DNA of 64,000 bases from Vallitalea okinawensis (GTDB lineage: Bacteria > Bacillota > Clostridia > Lachnospirales > PQDH01). The translations under genes and the position numbers were made by a program. Below are positions 1-7,373 of this stretch, one piece after another. Each line of letters begins with the position of its first letter. The first letter of the stretch is position 1. The stretch lies in contig NZ_PQDH01000001.1 in the NCBI RefSeq assembly GCF_002964605.1, positions 310,001 to 374,000 of the forward strand. The letters are read 5' to 3'. The notes beneath the pieces were generated by a model. It did not search any database. It was not told where the DNA came from and worked only from the letters and a program-made list of their open reading frames with translations.

Positions 1-332
1 ATAACAGTTATAGATAAACCTAAGATTACTGCAATGCTTAATGTATTACCAAAAATATGATTAGCCTTTCTATTGTCATTCTCCCCAAGTTTAATGGATA
101 TTAGTGCTGCACCACCAATACCAACTAAACTAGCAAAAGCAAAGATGAGTATCATGAGGGGGAATGCAATTGTAAGACCAGCTAAGGCATTTTCTCCTGC
201 GTAGTTCCCAATAAAAATTCTATCCACTATATTATAAATAGCGTTAACCATATTGGCTATAACAGCTGGTATTGAGAATTGTAGTAAAAGCTTCGTTATG
301 GATTCTTGTCCTAACTTAGTTGTGTTACTCAT
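1..332 (-). CDS. MATE family efflux transporter, N-terminal part (runs off the window)
   Basis: Only the first 110 codons are inside the window. Translation from ATG at 332 begins MSNTTKLGQESITKLLLQFS and continues with IPAVIANMVNAIYNIVDRIF, which is the typical start of MATE multidrug/Na+ antiporters, followed by hydrophobic helices. MATE proteins export cationic drugs and toxic compounds across the cytoplasmic membrane using Na+ or H+ gradients. A ribosome site AGGTGA lies 5 nt before the ATG. The gene diverges from a MarR-type regulator at 533, which is a common arrangement for drug-inducible exporters. A consensus promoter containing a palindrome precedes it. The substrate cannot be inferred. 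Confidence 0.88.
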   Translation of the reverse strand, partial: MSNTTKLGQESITKLLLQFSIPAVIANMVNAIYNIVDRIFIGNYAGENALAGLTIAFPLMILIFAFASLVGIGGAALISIKLGENDNRKANHIFGNTLSIAVILGLSITV

Positions 333-376
333 AAAATCACCTCTATATTAATAATTAGATTTCTCATCATATTTCA

Positions 377-405
377 ACTATAACAGTTATATATACGTAT
401 GTCAA
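377..405 (-). promoter_or_regulatory. Promoter of the MATE gene with overlapping palindromic operator
   Basis: On the minus strand TTGACA (405-400), a 17-nt spacer and TATAGT (382-377) form a near-consensus sigma-A promoter. The 11-bp perfect palindrome ATAACAGTTAT (380-390) covers the spacer end and the start of the -10 box, a position where a bound repressor would block RNA polymerase. The neighbouring MarR protein is the obvious candidate ligand; this is inference. Confidence 0.7.
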
Positions 406-424
406 TGTTAGTTTTCTTACTATA

Positions 425-453
425 TTGACTTTCTTTTTCCATATTGCTATAAT
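425..453 (+). promoter_or_regulatory. Promoter of the marR-type gene
   Basis: TTGACT (425-430), a 17-nt spacer and TATAAT (448-453) make a strong sigma-A promoter reading toward the regulator at 533. It is back to back with the exporter promoter, with only about 20 bp between the two -35 boxes. Confidence 0.75.
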
Positions 454-532
454 ATCTTTAACCAAGTCAACACCATTAAGTTAATTTAAAGAAAGATTAG
501 TGCAATATTTGCCATAAAAAATGAGGTGATTA

Positions 533-985
533 ATGTTGATACAGATGGATGAAACACTTGAAAGTATTCTTAATCTTATCCCTATGGTAACAGATATTTT
601 CTTTAAGCATTTTCAATTTTCTTCTGGTTTACTGAATGATCTTAATAAAACACATACGAGAACCCTCATGATTTTAAAGTTCGAGGGACCTTCTACAATG
701 AGTGTTATCAGTCATAAAGTGGAACTTGAAAAAGGTTCATTCACTCCGGTTGCAAATAAGCTCATTCAATTAGGATATATCGAGAAGTTACAATCATCTG
801 GGGATAAACGTAAAAGTATGTTACAGTTGACAGAAGTAGGTCATACTGTGGCTGAAAAATTCCATGAGGAACATACTGCATATATGCATAAACAACTTAA
901 TAAACTTACTGAAGCAGAACGTGATGTTTATCTAGCTGCTATTAATTTAGTATTATGTACTTCAAGGAAAATGCTTGAAGAGTAA
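533..985 (+). CDS. MarR family winged-helix transcriptional regulator
   Basis: A 150-residue protein, the usual MarR length. Helices at roughly 40-70 (RTLMILKFEGPSTMSVISHK), a recognition-helix region near 70-90 and a wing with GDKRKSMLQLTEVG match the MarR fold; the DKR motif in the wing is typical of the family. MarR dimers bind palindromes and release them on binding drugs or phenolics. The start at 533 is set by GAGGTGAT 5 nt upstream. The gene is divergent from a MATE exporter whose promoter holds a palindrome, so local repression of the exporter is the simplest role. A 12-bp hairpin follows the stop codon. Confidence 0.88.
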   Translation: MLIQMDETLESILNLIPMVTDIFFKHFQFSSGLLNDLNKTHTRTLMILKFEGPSTMSVISHKVELEKGSFTPVANKLIQLGYIEKLQSSGDKRKSMLQLTEVGHTVAEKFHEEHTAYMHKQLNKLTEAERDVYLAAINLVLCTSRKMLEE

Positions 986-988
986 CAT

Positions 989-1018
989 AAGAGGTCAAGA
1001 TTAATATCTTGACCTCTT
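989..1018. terminator. Hairpin between convergent marR and lysK
   Basis: A perfect 12-bp stem AAGAGGTCAAGA/TCTTGACCTCTT with a 6-nt loop sits between two convergent genes. There is no clear U-tract on either side, so it is termination-like rather than a textbook intrinsic terminator. Confidence 0.6.
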
Positions 1019-1029
1019 AACATAAAATA

Positions 1030-2598
1030 TTAGTGAGTAAAATCTAATAACTCTAAGGTTTTCTCTATTCCCGCAGCTTCAATCAATAGATTAATAGGAG
1101 GTCCACTCCTACTATTAAGCATTAACATATATATGGTTTGAAATAATAGTTTTTGATTTGAACGCATAACCCTTTTTTCTTCATGATGGCATATTCCGTA
1201 AATCATGGGCATGAGTTGCTCACCCTCTATATCCCAACTATGGCGAATGAGGGAACAAAAATCCCTTAACCATTTTCTCTGAAGATCATTTAGTGTTGCG
1301 TAATATGATAGGTTCTTTTCATTTACCCAACTATGCATTTTTATTGGAAACCAATTTCTAATCCAATACTCTGCCCTATCACTAATTGATTTTAGTGCAT
1401 TGAAGTCGTATTCTTCTCCAATTTTAGTCAATACTTTTTGGAGTAGCAGTATATCAAAATTAATGAGTGGCAGTATACCTGCTATTTGGTTAAACTTTGG
1501 TACTGGTCCTATATGAGTACTCGTGTTAGACAGAATCATAGAATAGCATAATTCTTCATCCTCTAATGTATGATTCCCATATCTTGCCTTTAGTCGTTCA
1601 TACTCTGTATAGTTTCTTATAACATCCTCATCAAGTCCAATATTAAAAGCTGCAGCAGGCTTGTATTTTGAGAACATAAATAAGATTATGTCTGGCAAAT
1701 AAGTTTTTAGTAACTCCTTTGGTGTTATAATATTTCCCGTGGAACTTGACATCTTGCCTTGACACCCTTTTATACCGATAAAATCATATGCTATAAATTC
1801 TGGTGGAGAATAATTAAAAATTTCCTTTGCAATCTCAGTTGAGACTTGAAAACTTCCAGCATCTGAAGAATGGTCCCTGCCACCAGGTTCAAAAGTAACT
1901 TTTTCAACCATCCAGCGCATTGGCCAATCAATTTTCCAATTTAACTTAATATTACTTGCCTCCATTATAGGTTGTATACCATGTTGCCCACATTGACATC
2001 TATATTCAATTTCTCTTGTCTCACTATTAAAATTTAATATATGAGTATCATCTTTATTACACATCTCACAGTAAAGTGTAATGGGATAGAAACTATTCCG
2101 TTCATCTTCTGATGGCTTTTGGGTTTTGAATGATATCAGTATATCGTAAATTTCTTTTCGATAAACCAAAGCATGAAGTATTTGTGGGTTATATCTACCA
2201 CTTTTGTACTCCCTACTTTGGTATCTGAACTCTGCATCAATATCAAACTCTTTTAGTGATTCCTCAAATTCTTTCTCAAAATGCTCAGCATAGGAATCAT
2301 GACATCCATATGGATCTGGAATATCTGAATATGGCATCCCAATGTATTGCTTAAAACAAGGATCAATGTTTCCTGGTACTTTTCTAAATCGATCAAAATC
2401 ATCCCATGAAAAAAGGAATCTTGCCTTCTTGCCTTGCATTTGCAACGCTTTAACAATAAAATAAGTGGTTACCACCTCTCGAAAATTACCTATATGGACT
2501 GATCCAGAAGGACTAATTCCTGAGGCACATACAAACTCATCTTTATCCGGGTATTGCATAATCAATTCATTAGCTACTCTATTTGCCCAATGCATCAT
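1030..2598 (-). CDS. lysK: Class I lysyl-tRNA synthetase
   Basis: This 522-residue enzyme charges tRNA-Lys with lysine using the Rossmann-fold (class I) catalytic domain, unlike the class II LysRS of most bacteria. Seen in the sequence: the HIGH-type motif SGSVHIGN near residues 31-38, the KMSSS loop (KMSSSTGN) near 280, a Cys-rich insertion with CEMCNKDD and CQCGQHG near 177-205 that could bind zinc, and an all-helical C-terminal anticodon-binding region. The first two codons are both ATG; the second (2595) has the better 7-nt spacing to AGGAG. A lysine T-box leader lies directly upstream. Class I LysRS is mainly archaeal and occurs in scattered bacteria, sometimes beside a class II enzyme. 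Whether this genome also has class II LysRS cannot be seen here. Confidence 0.95.
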   Translation of the reverse strand: MMHWANRVANELIMQYPDKDEFVCASGISPSGSVHIGNFREVVTTYFIVKALQMQGKKARFLFSWDDFDRFRKVPGNIDPCFKQYIGMPYSDIPDPYGCHDSYAEHFEKEFEESLKEFDIDAEFRYQSREYKSGRYNPQILHALVYRKEIYDILISFKTQKPSEDERNSFYPITLYCEMCNKDDTHILNFNSETREIEYRCQCGQHGIQPIMEASNIKLNWKIDWPMRWMVEKVTFEPGGRDHSSDAGSFQVSTEIAKEIFNYSPPEFIAYDFIGIKGCQGKMSSSTGNIITPKELLKTYLPDIILFMFSKYKPAAAFNIGLDEDVIRNYTEYERLKARYGNHTLEDEELCYSMILSNTSTHIGPVPKFNQIAGILPLINFDILLLQKVLTKIGEEYDFNALKSISDRAEYWIRNWFPIKMHSWVNEKNLSYYATLNDLQRKWLRDFCSLIRHSWDIEGEQLMPMIYGICHHEEKRVMRSNQKLLFQTIYMLMLNSRSGPPINLLIEAAGIEKTLELLDFTH

Positions 2599-2655
2599 AT
2601 CACTCCTTTAAAATCAATTTATCTTTATTGAATAACAGATTAACTTCTAAAATTT

Positions 2656-2966
2656 TTGCACTAAAAAAACTCCCACCCCCAAGATTATTCATCTTGAGGA
2701 CGAGAGTTACTAACTTCGTGGTACCACCTCAGTTTGCTCATATGTCACCATATCAGCCTCTTCAAGTACGGCAAATTAATGCTTATACTCTATCTCTGTA
2801 ACGGGAGAACCCGTCGTAATATCCCTAAATGATTTAGTTCCATACGAAGCTCCAAGGCTTTTTTCATTAAGACAATCCTTACTCCTTCTCAGCACCCGGA
2901 GTTCTCTGTAAAATCATGTTTCTTAACTACTCTTCTCTTCACAGCTTTTATTTTATAAATTTATTA
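2656..2966 (-). promoter_or_regulatory. T-box riboswitch (lysine specifier AAA) controlling class I LysRS
   Basis: The T-box core GGTGGTACCACGAAG (2729-2715) forms the antiterminator. It is followed by an intrinsic terminator at 2709-2664. Stem I holds the expected landmarks GGTGCTG and AGGAG, and the specifier loop reads ATGAA-AAA-AGCCTTGGAGC, which places the specifier codon AAA at 2862-2860. AAA is a lysine codon and matches the downstream gene. Uncharged tRNA-Lys would stabilise the antiterminator and switch the gene on. Such an element on class I LysRS is known from Bacillus cereus. Confidence 0.93.
2664..2709 (-). terminator. T-box conditional terminator
   Basis: The arms AACTCTCGTCCTCAAGAT and ATCTTGGGGGTGGGAGTT pair imperfectly around a short AT loop and are followed by seven T residues. 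This is the intrinsic terminator competing with the T-box antiterminator. Confidence 0.9.
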
Positions 2967-2971
2967 TGCCT

Positions 2972-3000
2972 ATTGTAATCAATTTCAAATTAAATGTCAA
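2972..3000 (-). promoter_or_regulatory. Promoter of the lysK T-box transcript
   Basis: TTGACA (3000-2995), a 17-nt spacer and TACAAT (2977-2972) on the minus strand place the transcript start near 2965, giving a leader of about 370 nt before lysK. Confidence 0.8.
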
Positions 3001-3025
3001 TAACTTTCTGAAATTTTAATATAAA

Positions 3026-3056
3026 ACCCAGAAATCATAATTATTTCTGGGTTTCT
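3026..3056 (-). terminator. fabI terminator
   Basis: The hairpin AAACCCAGAAAT/ATTTCTGGGTTT lies just after the fabI stop codon and is followed by TTATATT on the minus strand. It separates fabI from the lysK promoter. Confidence 0.8.
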
Positions 3057-3062
3057 CTTTAC

Positions 3063-3821
3063 TTATAAGACAATATTCAATCCACCATCTACATAAATTA
3101 TTTCCCCTGTTATTCCTGATGATAATTCACTGCTTAAGAAAGCTGCAACATTACCGACTTCTTCTTTTGTCACAGTTCTTCTTAATGGTGTTTTTTCTGT
3201 TGCTGATTTAATAAGAGTACTGAAATCTTTAATACCTTTAGCTGCAGCAGTTTTAATTGGACCAGCTGATATAGCATTAACGCGAATATCCTTACTTCCT
3301 AAATCACTTGCTAGATACCTAACTGAACTTTCTAAAGCAGCCTTTGCCATACCCATTACATTATAATTCGTTACAGCTTTTTGCGAACCAATGTAGGACA
3401 TTGTAACAATACTTCCGCCATTGGTCATCAATTCAGATGCACATCGAGTTACAGCTATTAATGAATAGGCACTTATGTCTTGCGCCAAGGCATAACCTTC
3501 TCTACTGGTATTGACAACAGATGTATATAGATCTTCTTGTTTGGCATAGGCAATTGAATGAATAACACCATCAATAGTTCCCACTTCATCTTTTATATGA
3601 TTAAAGGCAGCCTCAATTTCCTCATCTTTTGTTACATCACAAGGAATCAATATTCCTTCTTCACCAATCATCTTTTGCAATTTATCTTTGATTCTTTCAT
3701 TCTGATATGTATAGATAATTTGTGCACCATAACTTTTCATTACCTGTGCACATCCCCATGCTATACTCCACTTGTTGGATACACCCATAATGACAATCTT
3801 TTTATCTTTTAATAAGTCCAT
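3063..3821 (-). CDS. fabI: Enoyl-[acyl-carrier-protein] reductase (NADH)
   Basis: A 252-residue short-chain dehydrogenase-type enzyme that reduces trans-2-enoyl-ACP in the last step of each fatty-acid elongation cycle. The glycine-rich start IVIMGVSNKWSIAWG is the FabI form of the nucleotide motif; SIAYAKQEDL near residue 92, the SYIGSQKAVTNYNVMGMAK stretch (Tyr and Lys of the active site near residues 155-163) and SAGPIKTAAAKGI are all FabI landmarks. The start is at 3821 because GGAGG stands 7 nt upstream; an in-frame upstream ATG overlaps the promoter -10 box and cannot be used. It is a single-gene transcript. FabI is the target of triclosan in other bacteria. Confidence 0.95.
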   Translation of the reverse strand: MDLLKDKKIVIMGVSNKWSIAWGCAQVMKSYGAQIIYTYQNERIKDKLQKMIGEEGILIPCDVTKDEEIEAAFNHIKDEVGTIDGVIHSIAYAKQEDLYTSVVNTSREGYALAQDISAYSLIAVTRCASELMTNGGSIVTMSYIGSQKAVTNYNVMGMAKAALESSVRYLASDLGSKDIRVNAISAGPIKTAAAKGIKDFSTLIKSATEKTPLRRTVTKEEVGNVAAFLSSELSSGITGEIIYVDGGLNIVL

Positions 3822-3869
3822 TTTACGCCTCCATATTATTTTGATTCTCAAAGTAATTGAATTAAAATT

Positions 3870-3898
3870 ATTATACAAGGTCTTACTTTTATTGTCAA
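3870..3898 (-). promoter_or_regulatory. Consensus promoter of fabI
   Basis: TTGACA (3898-3893), a 17-nt spacer and TATAAT (3875-3870) are a perfect sigma-A match on the minus strand. No FapR-type operator was recognised next to it. Confidence 0.85.
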
Positions 3899-3945
3899 TA
3901 TTTTTTCTAATTTCTTACACAATAGTAGAATGGGTTAATAAACTA

Positions 3946-3974
3946 TTGAACTTTGATGCATAGTCTTATATAAT
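3946..3974 (+). promoter_or_regulatory. Promoter of luxS
   Basis: TTGAAC (3946-3951), a 17-nt spacer and TATAAT (3969-3974) lie 34 nt before the luxS start codon. Confidence 0.75.
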
Positions 3975-4007
3975 TATGGCATAAATAGTTGATATGGAGG
4001 TCAAAGT

Positions 4008-4484
4008 ATGAAAAAAATTGCTAGTTTTACAGTTAATCATATAGATTTACTTCGTGGTGTATATCTGTCACGTAAAGACGTTGTTGGTGACCAAGTTCTT
4101 ACAACATTTGATTTAAGAATGAAAGAACCTAATCGTGAGCCAGTACTCAATACGGCTGAGATTCATACTCTTGAACATTTAGGAGCCACATTTTTAAGAA
4201 ACCACCCAGAATATGATGAGAAAACTGTTTATTTCGGTCCAATGGGATGTCGAACTGGTTTTTACGTTATTTTTAAAGGCAATTTAGAATCCAAAGATAT
4301 ATTATCTATCGTTACAGAACTCTTTGATTTTGCGGCATCCTTTGAAGGAGAAATTCCTGGCGGTTCAGCAAGAGATTGTGGTAATTATTTAGATATGAAT
4401 CTGCCAATGGCTAAATACGAAGCTCAAAAATATTTGGAACTACTTCAAAATCTAGGTGATGAAAATTTAGTATATCCTGAATAA
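4008..4484 (+). CDS. luxS: S-ribosylhomocysteine lyase (AI-2 synthase)
   Basis: A 158-residue protein with the LuxS zinc site HTLEHL (two His and the Glu near residues 53-57) and the third ligand Cys in GPMGCRTGFY. LuxS cleaves S-ribosylhomocysteine to homocysteine and the AI-2 precursor DPD, recycling S-adenosylmethionine by-products and producing a quorum signal. Length and motifs are complete. The start has GGAGG 8 nt upstream and its own promoter. No methyl-cycle gene such as mtnN neighbours it, so it appears to be monocistronic. Confidence 0.96.
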   Translation: MKKIASFTVNHIDLLRGVYLSRKDVVGDQVLTTFDLRMKEPNREPVLNTAEIHTLEHLGATFLRNHPEYDEKTVYFGPMGCRTGFYVIFKGNLESKDILSIVTELFDFAASFEGEIPGGSARDCGNYLDMNLPMAKYEAQKYLELLQNLGDENLVYPE

Positions 4485-4685
4485 TGAACAAATTCCTCTT
4501 TTCATATGGTTATAATGAAAATTCTTTCCTCATATATAATGAGAAGTTACTACAAATAATAAATATTGAACATAAGTTTACTATTAACGGTGGACAGTTC
4601 AATCTTTTTCTTGTTTAATAAGTTTAAAATATTAATTGGACTTATAGTGTAGTGGATAAGTTAATCATATGAAAGGGGCTTTTCT

Positions 4686-4889
4686 ATGGATCAAATGTAT
4701 AATTTCGCTCAAGTTGCAAATAATTGTAGTCAATACTCACCTTATAGTTCAGGTATGACTAATGGTACTAGTGACTCAGCTGCAGATTGTTCTTGTTTAA
4801 ATTGTCAAAACTTCAAAGAACACCATTGTCAATTGGACTTATACGATAAAATCAATGAAAACCTAACGAAGTACTCAAGTGAATTATAA
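4686..4889 (+). CDS. Small Cys-rich protein of unknown function
   Basis: I do not recognise this 67-residue protein. The N-terminal half is Asn/Ser/Tyr-rich without a signal peptide. The C-terminal half contains CSCLNCQNFKEHHCQL, four cysteines plus two histidines arranged like a small metal-binding knuckle. GAAAGGGGC lies 8-9 nt upstream of the ATG. It stands alone between luxS and the channel gene, followed by a weak hairpin at 4904-4925. A zinc-finger-like regulator or a redox or metal-handling peptide are possibilities; the sequence does not decide. Confidence 0.65.
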   Translation: MDQMYNFAQVANNCSQYSPYSSGMTNGTSDSAADCSCLNCQNFKEHHCQLDLYDKINENLTKYSSEL

Positions 4890-4903
4890 TTAAAGGAGAA
4901 ATG

Positions 4904-4925
4904 GCAAAGGATTTCGGTCCTTTGT
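4904..4925 (+). terminator. Weak hairpin after the small Cys-rich gene
   Basis: A short stem GCAAAGGA/TCCTTTGT with a 6-nt loop lies 15 nt after the stop. It lacks a proper U-tract, and the next gene starts 9 nt later, so it may instead influence translation of that gene. Confidence 0.4.
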
Positions 4926-4934
4926 CATCATACT

Positions 4935-5666
4935 ATGAAATTTAAATTAATTATTCTATGGTGTCTTCTTGTTGTGATCCTATATAACCCATTAGTCTTA
5001 ACCCTTTATAATAATACTATTATTATGATCCTTACTATTATTATTGAGACATCTTTATTATTTTTTTCGTGGAAATATTTTACACTAGGCTTTTTATTTA
5101 ATAGTACCTTCTTGGTATATTTACCATACTTACTTATGAATAATTATCTCAATATTAATCAAGCTTCAGCTAATTCAATTATAATACTCATTGTATATGT
5201 TTTTGTCATAACCATCATTAATTTATTTATTTTGGCCAGTGATATACGTGATAAAAAACCCTTATCAAATGACTTATTAAAATTAAGAAAGATGAATACA
5301 CTCAATAAAGGCTTTTTATCATTTCTAATTAGTGTCAACAAAAAACAGGTGGTCATCAAAACAGCCGGTATCTTCATATTGTATATATTATTACTGTACA
5401 ACTTATTATTTATCTTTGCGCTGTTATACGCCAGCCTAGGTGGTATATTCAATGAAGGTATTAATACTTTCAATAACATGTTAGATGCAATTTATTTCAG
5501 TGCAACGACTTTTTTCACTATTGGATTTGGCGATATAACCCCTCGGGATTATAGTCAACTCACAAAAATAATCGTTATTGTTCAAGCTATTCTTGGGCAT
5601 TTAATAACCACAGTTTTTTGGCCAGTTGTTATCATTTTTGCATTTAATAAAAAAAGTATTGATTAA
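4935..5666 (+). CDS. Two-pore-helix type K+ channel protein
   Basis: A 243-residue membrane protein with several hydrophobic segments in the first 100 residues. The C-terminal part is a classical TM-pore-TM unit: a helix at about 142-168, the pore loop and filter FFTIGFGDITP near residues 194-204, and a last helix at 214-236. TIGFGD is the K+ selectivity filter. Such Ion_trans_2 proteins form K+ channels in the cytoplasmic membrane. There is no cytosolic RCK/TrkA domain, so gating is unknown. The ATG at 4935 has no obvious Shine-Dalgarno sequence and sits just behind a small hairpin, so expression may be low or coupled; a later start near residue 31 is possible. Confidence 0.85.
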   Translation: MKFKLIILWCLLVVILYNPLVLTLYNNTIIMILTIIIETSLLFFSWKYFTLGFLFNSTFLVYLPYLLMNNYLNINQASANSIIILIVYVFVITIINLFILASDIRDKKPLSNDLLKLRKMNTLNKGFLSFLISVNKKQVVIKTAGIFILYILLLYNLLFIFALLYASLGGIFNEGINTFNNMLDAIYFSATTFFTIGFGDITPRDYSQLTKIIVIVQAILGHLITTVFWPVVIIFAFNKKSID

Positions 5667-5675
5667 CGTTAATAA

Positions 5676-5696
5676 CCCTCATTCCAAGAATGAGGG
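5676..5696. terminator. Bidirectional terminator hairpin
   Basis: A 9-bp perfect stem CCCTCATTC/GAATGAGGG with a 3-nt loop lies between the convergent channel and TspO-related genes. T-rich sequence follows on the + side only weakly. Confidence 0.7.
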
Positions 5697-5714
5697 CTAA
5701 TTTAATAATCAATT

Positions 5715-6464
5715 TTACTCTTTTTGAACGATATAAATTAAATTGATCATTAGAACCATACATGCAAATAAAGTTACTATAAGAGGACCTTTGTAAGATG
5801 TGTATAAATACTTATAAACTAAGCCTAAATAAGCCCATAGATAAACCAATAGTACGTAGGGATCTCTGAACTTATTGGCTATATATATAATTAACCCAAG
5901 TCCTAAGAGAATTACTATCATTGTCCATATGACGGGGCTTATTCCCCATCCGCCCCACCCATTAGCTACCAATACAATAGATACATTAGCTATAACGGCA
6001 ATTGTAGTCCATGCAAAGTAGATAGAGAATGGAAAATAAACAAAAAGCTCTTCTTTTCCATTAAAATTGCATTTATGCTTATTCAACACAACATAGATGA
6101 TACTTAAGTAAATCATTAAGCCAATAATAGTGAGAAGGTTCCATGTAAATAAAAAGTGATGGAATAAAATCACCCAAATACTGTTTAACAGACAAGTAAT
6201 AATAAATGGTAAACGAATCTGTCGATAATAACTTTTACATCTCTGTGAAGGTAAGAATTGATAAATGACAAAGATGAATAAAAGTAAATAAATAATAAGC
6301 CAAATAGAAAAAACATAACCAGGTGGCGTAAATAATGTGCTCACAGAAGCTGACACTTCAGCCATAGTGACACCATTAATAGGTAAACTCTCAGCATACC
6401 AGTTAATAAAAATCATTAAGAAATAGGCTAAAATAGTTGCTATACTCAAATTATTTTTCCCCAT
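5715..6464 (-). CDS. TspO/MBR-related multi-pass membrane protein
   Basis: This 249-residue protein is almost entirely hydrophobic, with seven or eight predicted helices. The segment LFTPPGYVFSIWLIIYLLLF resembles the FxPPxWxFxxxW signature of TspO/MBR (tryptophan-rich sensory protein), and the later WGGWGISPVIW and YLWAYLGL segments fit longer TspO-like proteins. Classical TspO is about 160 residues and has five helices; this one is longer, so it belongs to an extended relative at best. TspO binds porphyrins and steroids; the ligand here is unknown. Its ribosome site is buried in a perfect 14-bp hairpin directly behind the traX-like stop codon, suggesting translational coupling. Confidence 0.65.
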   Translation of the reverse strand: MGKNNLSIATILAYFLMIFINWYAESLPINGVTMAEVSASVSTLFTPPGYVFSIWLIIYLLLFIFVIYQFLPSQRCKSYYRQIRLPFIITCLLNSIWVILFHHFLFTWNLLTIIGLMIYLSIIYVVLNKHKCNFNGKEELFVYFPFSIYFAWTTIAVIANVSIVLVANGWGGWGISPVIWTMIVILLGLGLIIYIANKFRDPYVLLVYLWAYLGLVYKYLYTSYKGPLIVTLFACMVLMINLIYIVQKE

Positions 6465-6470
6465 AGATAA

Positions 6471-6510
6471 TCCCTCAATATATTTCTCTTACTAATAATA
6501 TATTGAGGGA
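6471..6510 (-). promoter_or_regulatory. 14-bp hairpin sequestering a ribosome binding site
   Basis: TCCCTCAATATATT (6510-6497 on the mRNA) pairs perfectly with AATATATTGAGGGA (6484-6471) around a 12-nt loop. The 3' arm contains GAGGG, the only ribosome site for the gene starting at 6464 (spacing 6-7 nt). The 5' arm starts 4 nt after the upstream stop codon. No U-run follows, so it is not a terminator. Confidence 0.75.
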
Positions 6511-6514
6511 TTAC

Positions 6515-7195
6515 TTAAAATATGTTGTACTCTGCTATTATCCTAATAATCAGAAGGTGCAAGGGATAAAAAATATAGAAGAAATATTTAGCTTTTGGAC
6601 CGGCCTTTTTATTATACAGCAATATGAGTGGTAATGCTAACACGCAAAAAAACTGTAGACTGTTAATAAAGCTAATAGGATATTCGGTGTAGATTAAAAG
6701 ATTTCTACCAACATTCAAAAGTAAAAGTGCTAAAGCCATTTTCTTTTTATCCTCAAAAAAATAGTAGAATAAGAACATGGTTATAATACCATAGGCTCCA
6801 TAATCAGACAGTATTGTTTCTCCAGCAACCATCATAAGAATAAGTGAAATATATGCCCATACAGGTTTGTCTACTCTCAATTGATCAAATAAATAAATTG
6901 CTAGAAGACCAATCAATAGTGTAAACAGTACATTTTGGTGGCTGAAATCTACCCATGTCCCAAAGATGCCATAATCAAAAAAGGGTTCTGCTATAAAAGC
7001 AAATACGCCTAATCTAAGCATGTATTTTTTAACATCCTTAGTATGAAAATAACCATTAGCAATCAACCAAGCAAAAATCGGAAATGCAATTCTCCCAATA
7101 AACCTAAACAATAAGATTTCCGGAAATAAGATTGCACCTACATGATCAATCAGCATTGTTATGATAGCTATCATCTTAAGTGTAAATGTGTTCAT
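6515..7195 (-). CDS. TraX family membrane protein
   Basis: A 226-residue membrane protein beginning MNTFTLKMIAIITMLIDHVG; the KMIAIITMLIDHVGAILFP and FRFIGRIAFPIFAWLIANGY blocks are the hallmark of the TraX family, named after the F-plasmid pilin acetylase. Chromosomal members in Firmicutes have no conjugation context and are likely acyltransferase-type membrane enzymes of unknown substrate. About seven helices follow. The start at 7195 is preferred because GAGGAGAG lies 5 nt before it. The TspO-related gene follows after 50 nt and is probably cotranscribed. No other transfer gene is nearby. Confidence 0.85.
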   Translation of the reverse strand: MNTFTLKMIAIITMLIDHVGAILFPEILLFRFIGRIAFPIFAWLIANGYFHTKDVKKYMLRLGVFAFIAEPFFDYGIFGTWVDFSHQNVLFTLLIGLLAIYLFDQLRVDKPVWAYISLILMMVAGETILSDYGAYGIITMFLFYYFFEDKKKMALALLLLNVGRNLLIYTEYPISFINSLQFFCVLALPLILLYNKKAGPKAKYFFYIFYPLHLLIIRIIAEYNIF

Positions 7196-7303
7196 CTCAT
7201 CTCTCCTCGTAATCATTCATATCTTAACCTTAATTGTAATACAATTACCACTTTTTATCAAAGAGAATTTACCATTGTCCACTGTACTTCTAACTATATC
7301 ACC

Positions 7304-7332
7304 TTTACTATTCATTTATGATGCTTTATAAT
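7304..7332 (+). promoter_or_regulatory. Promoter of the GH95 gene
   Basis: TTTACT (7304-7309), a 17-nt spacer and TATAAT (7327-7332) lie about 40 nt before the start codon. Confidence 0.65.
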
Positions 7333-7373
7333 GTAGCCATTAACTATTTAATGATAATTATAAGGAGGCAACT

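Noticed and set aside
6515-7195. TraX-like gene as evidence for a conjugative element
   Set aside because: No other transfer, relaxase or integrase gene is nearby; chromosomal TraX-family genes are common in Firmicutes.
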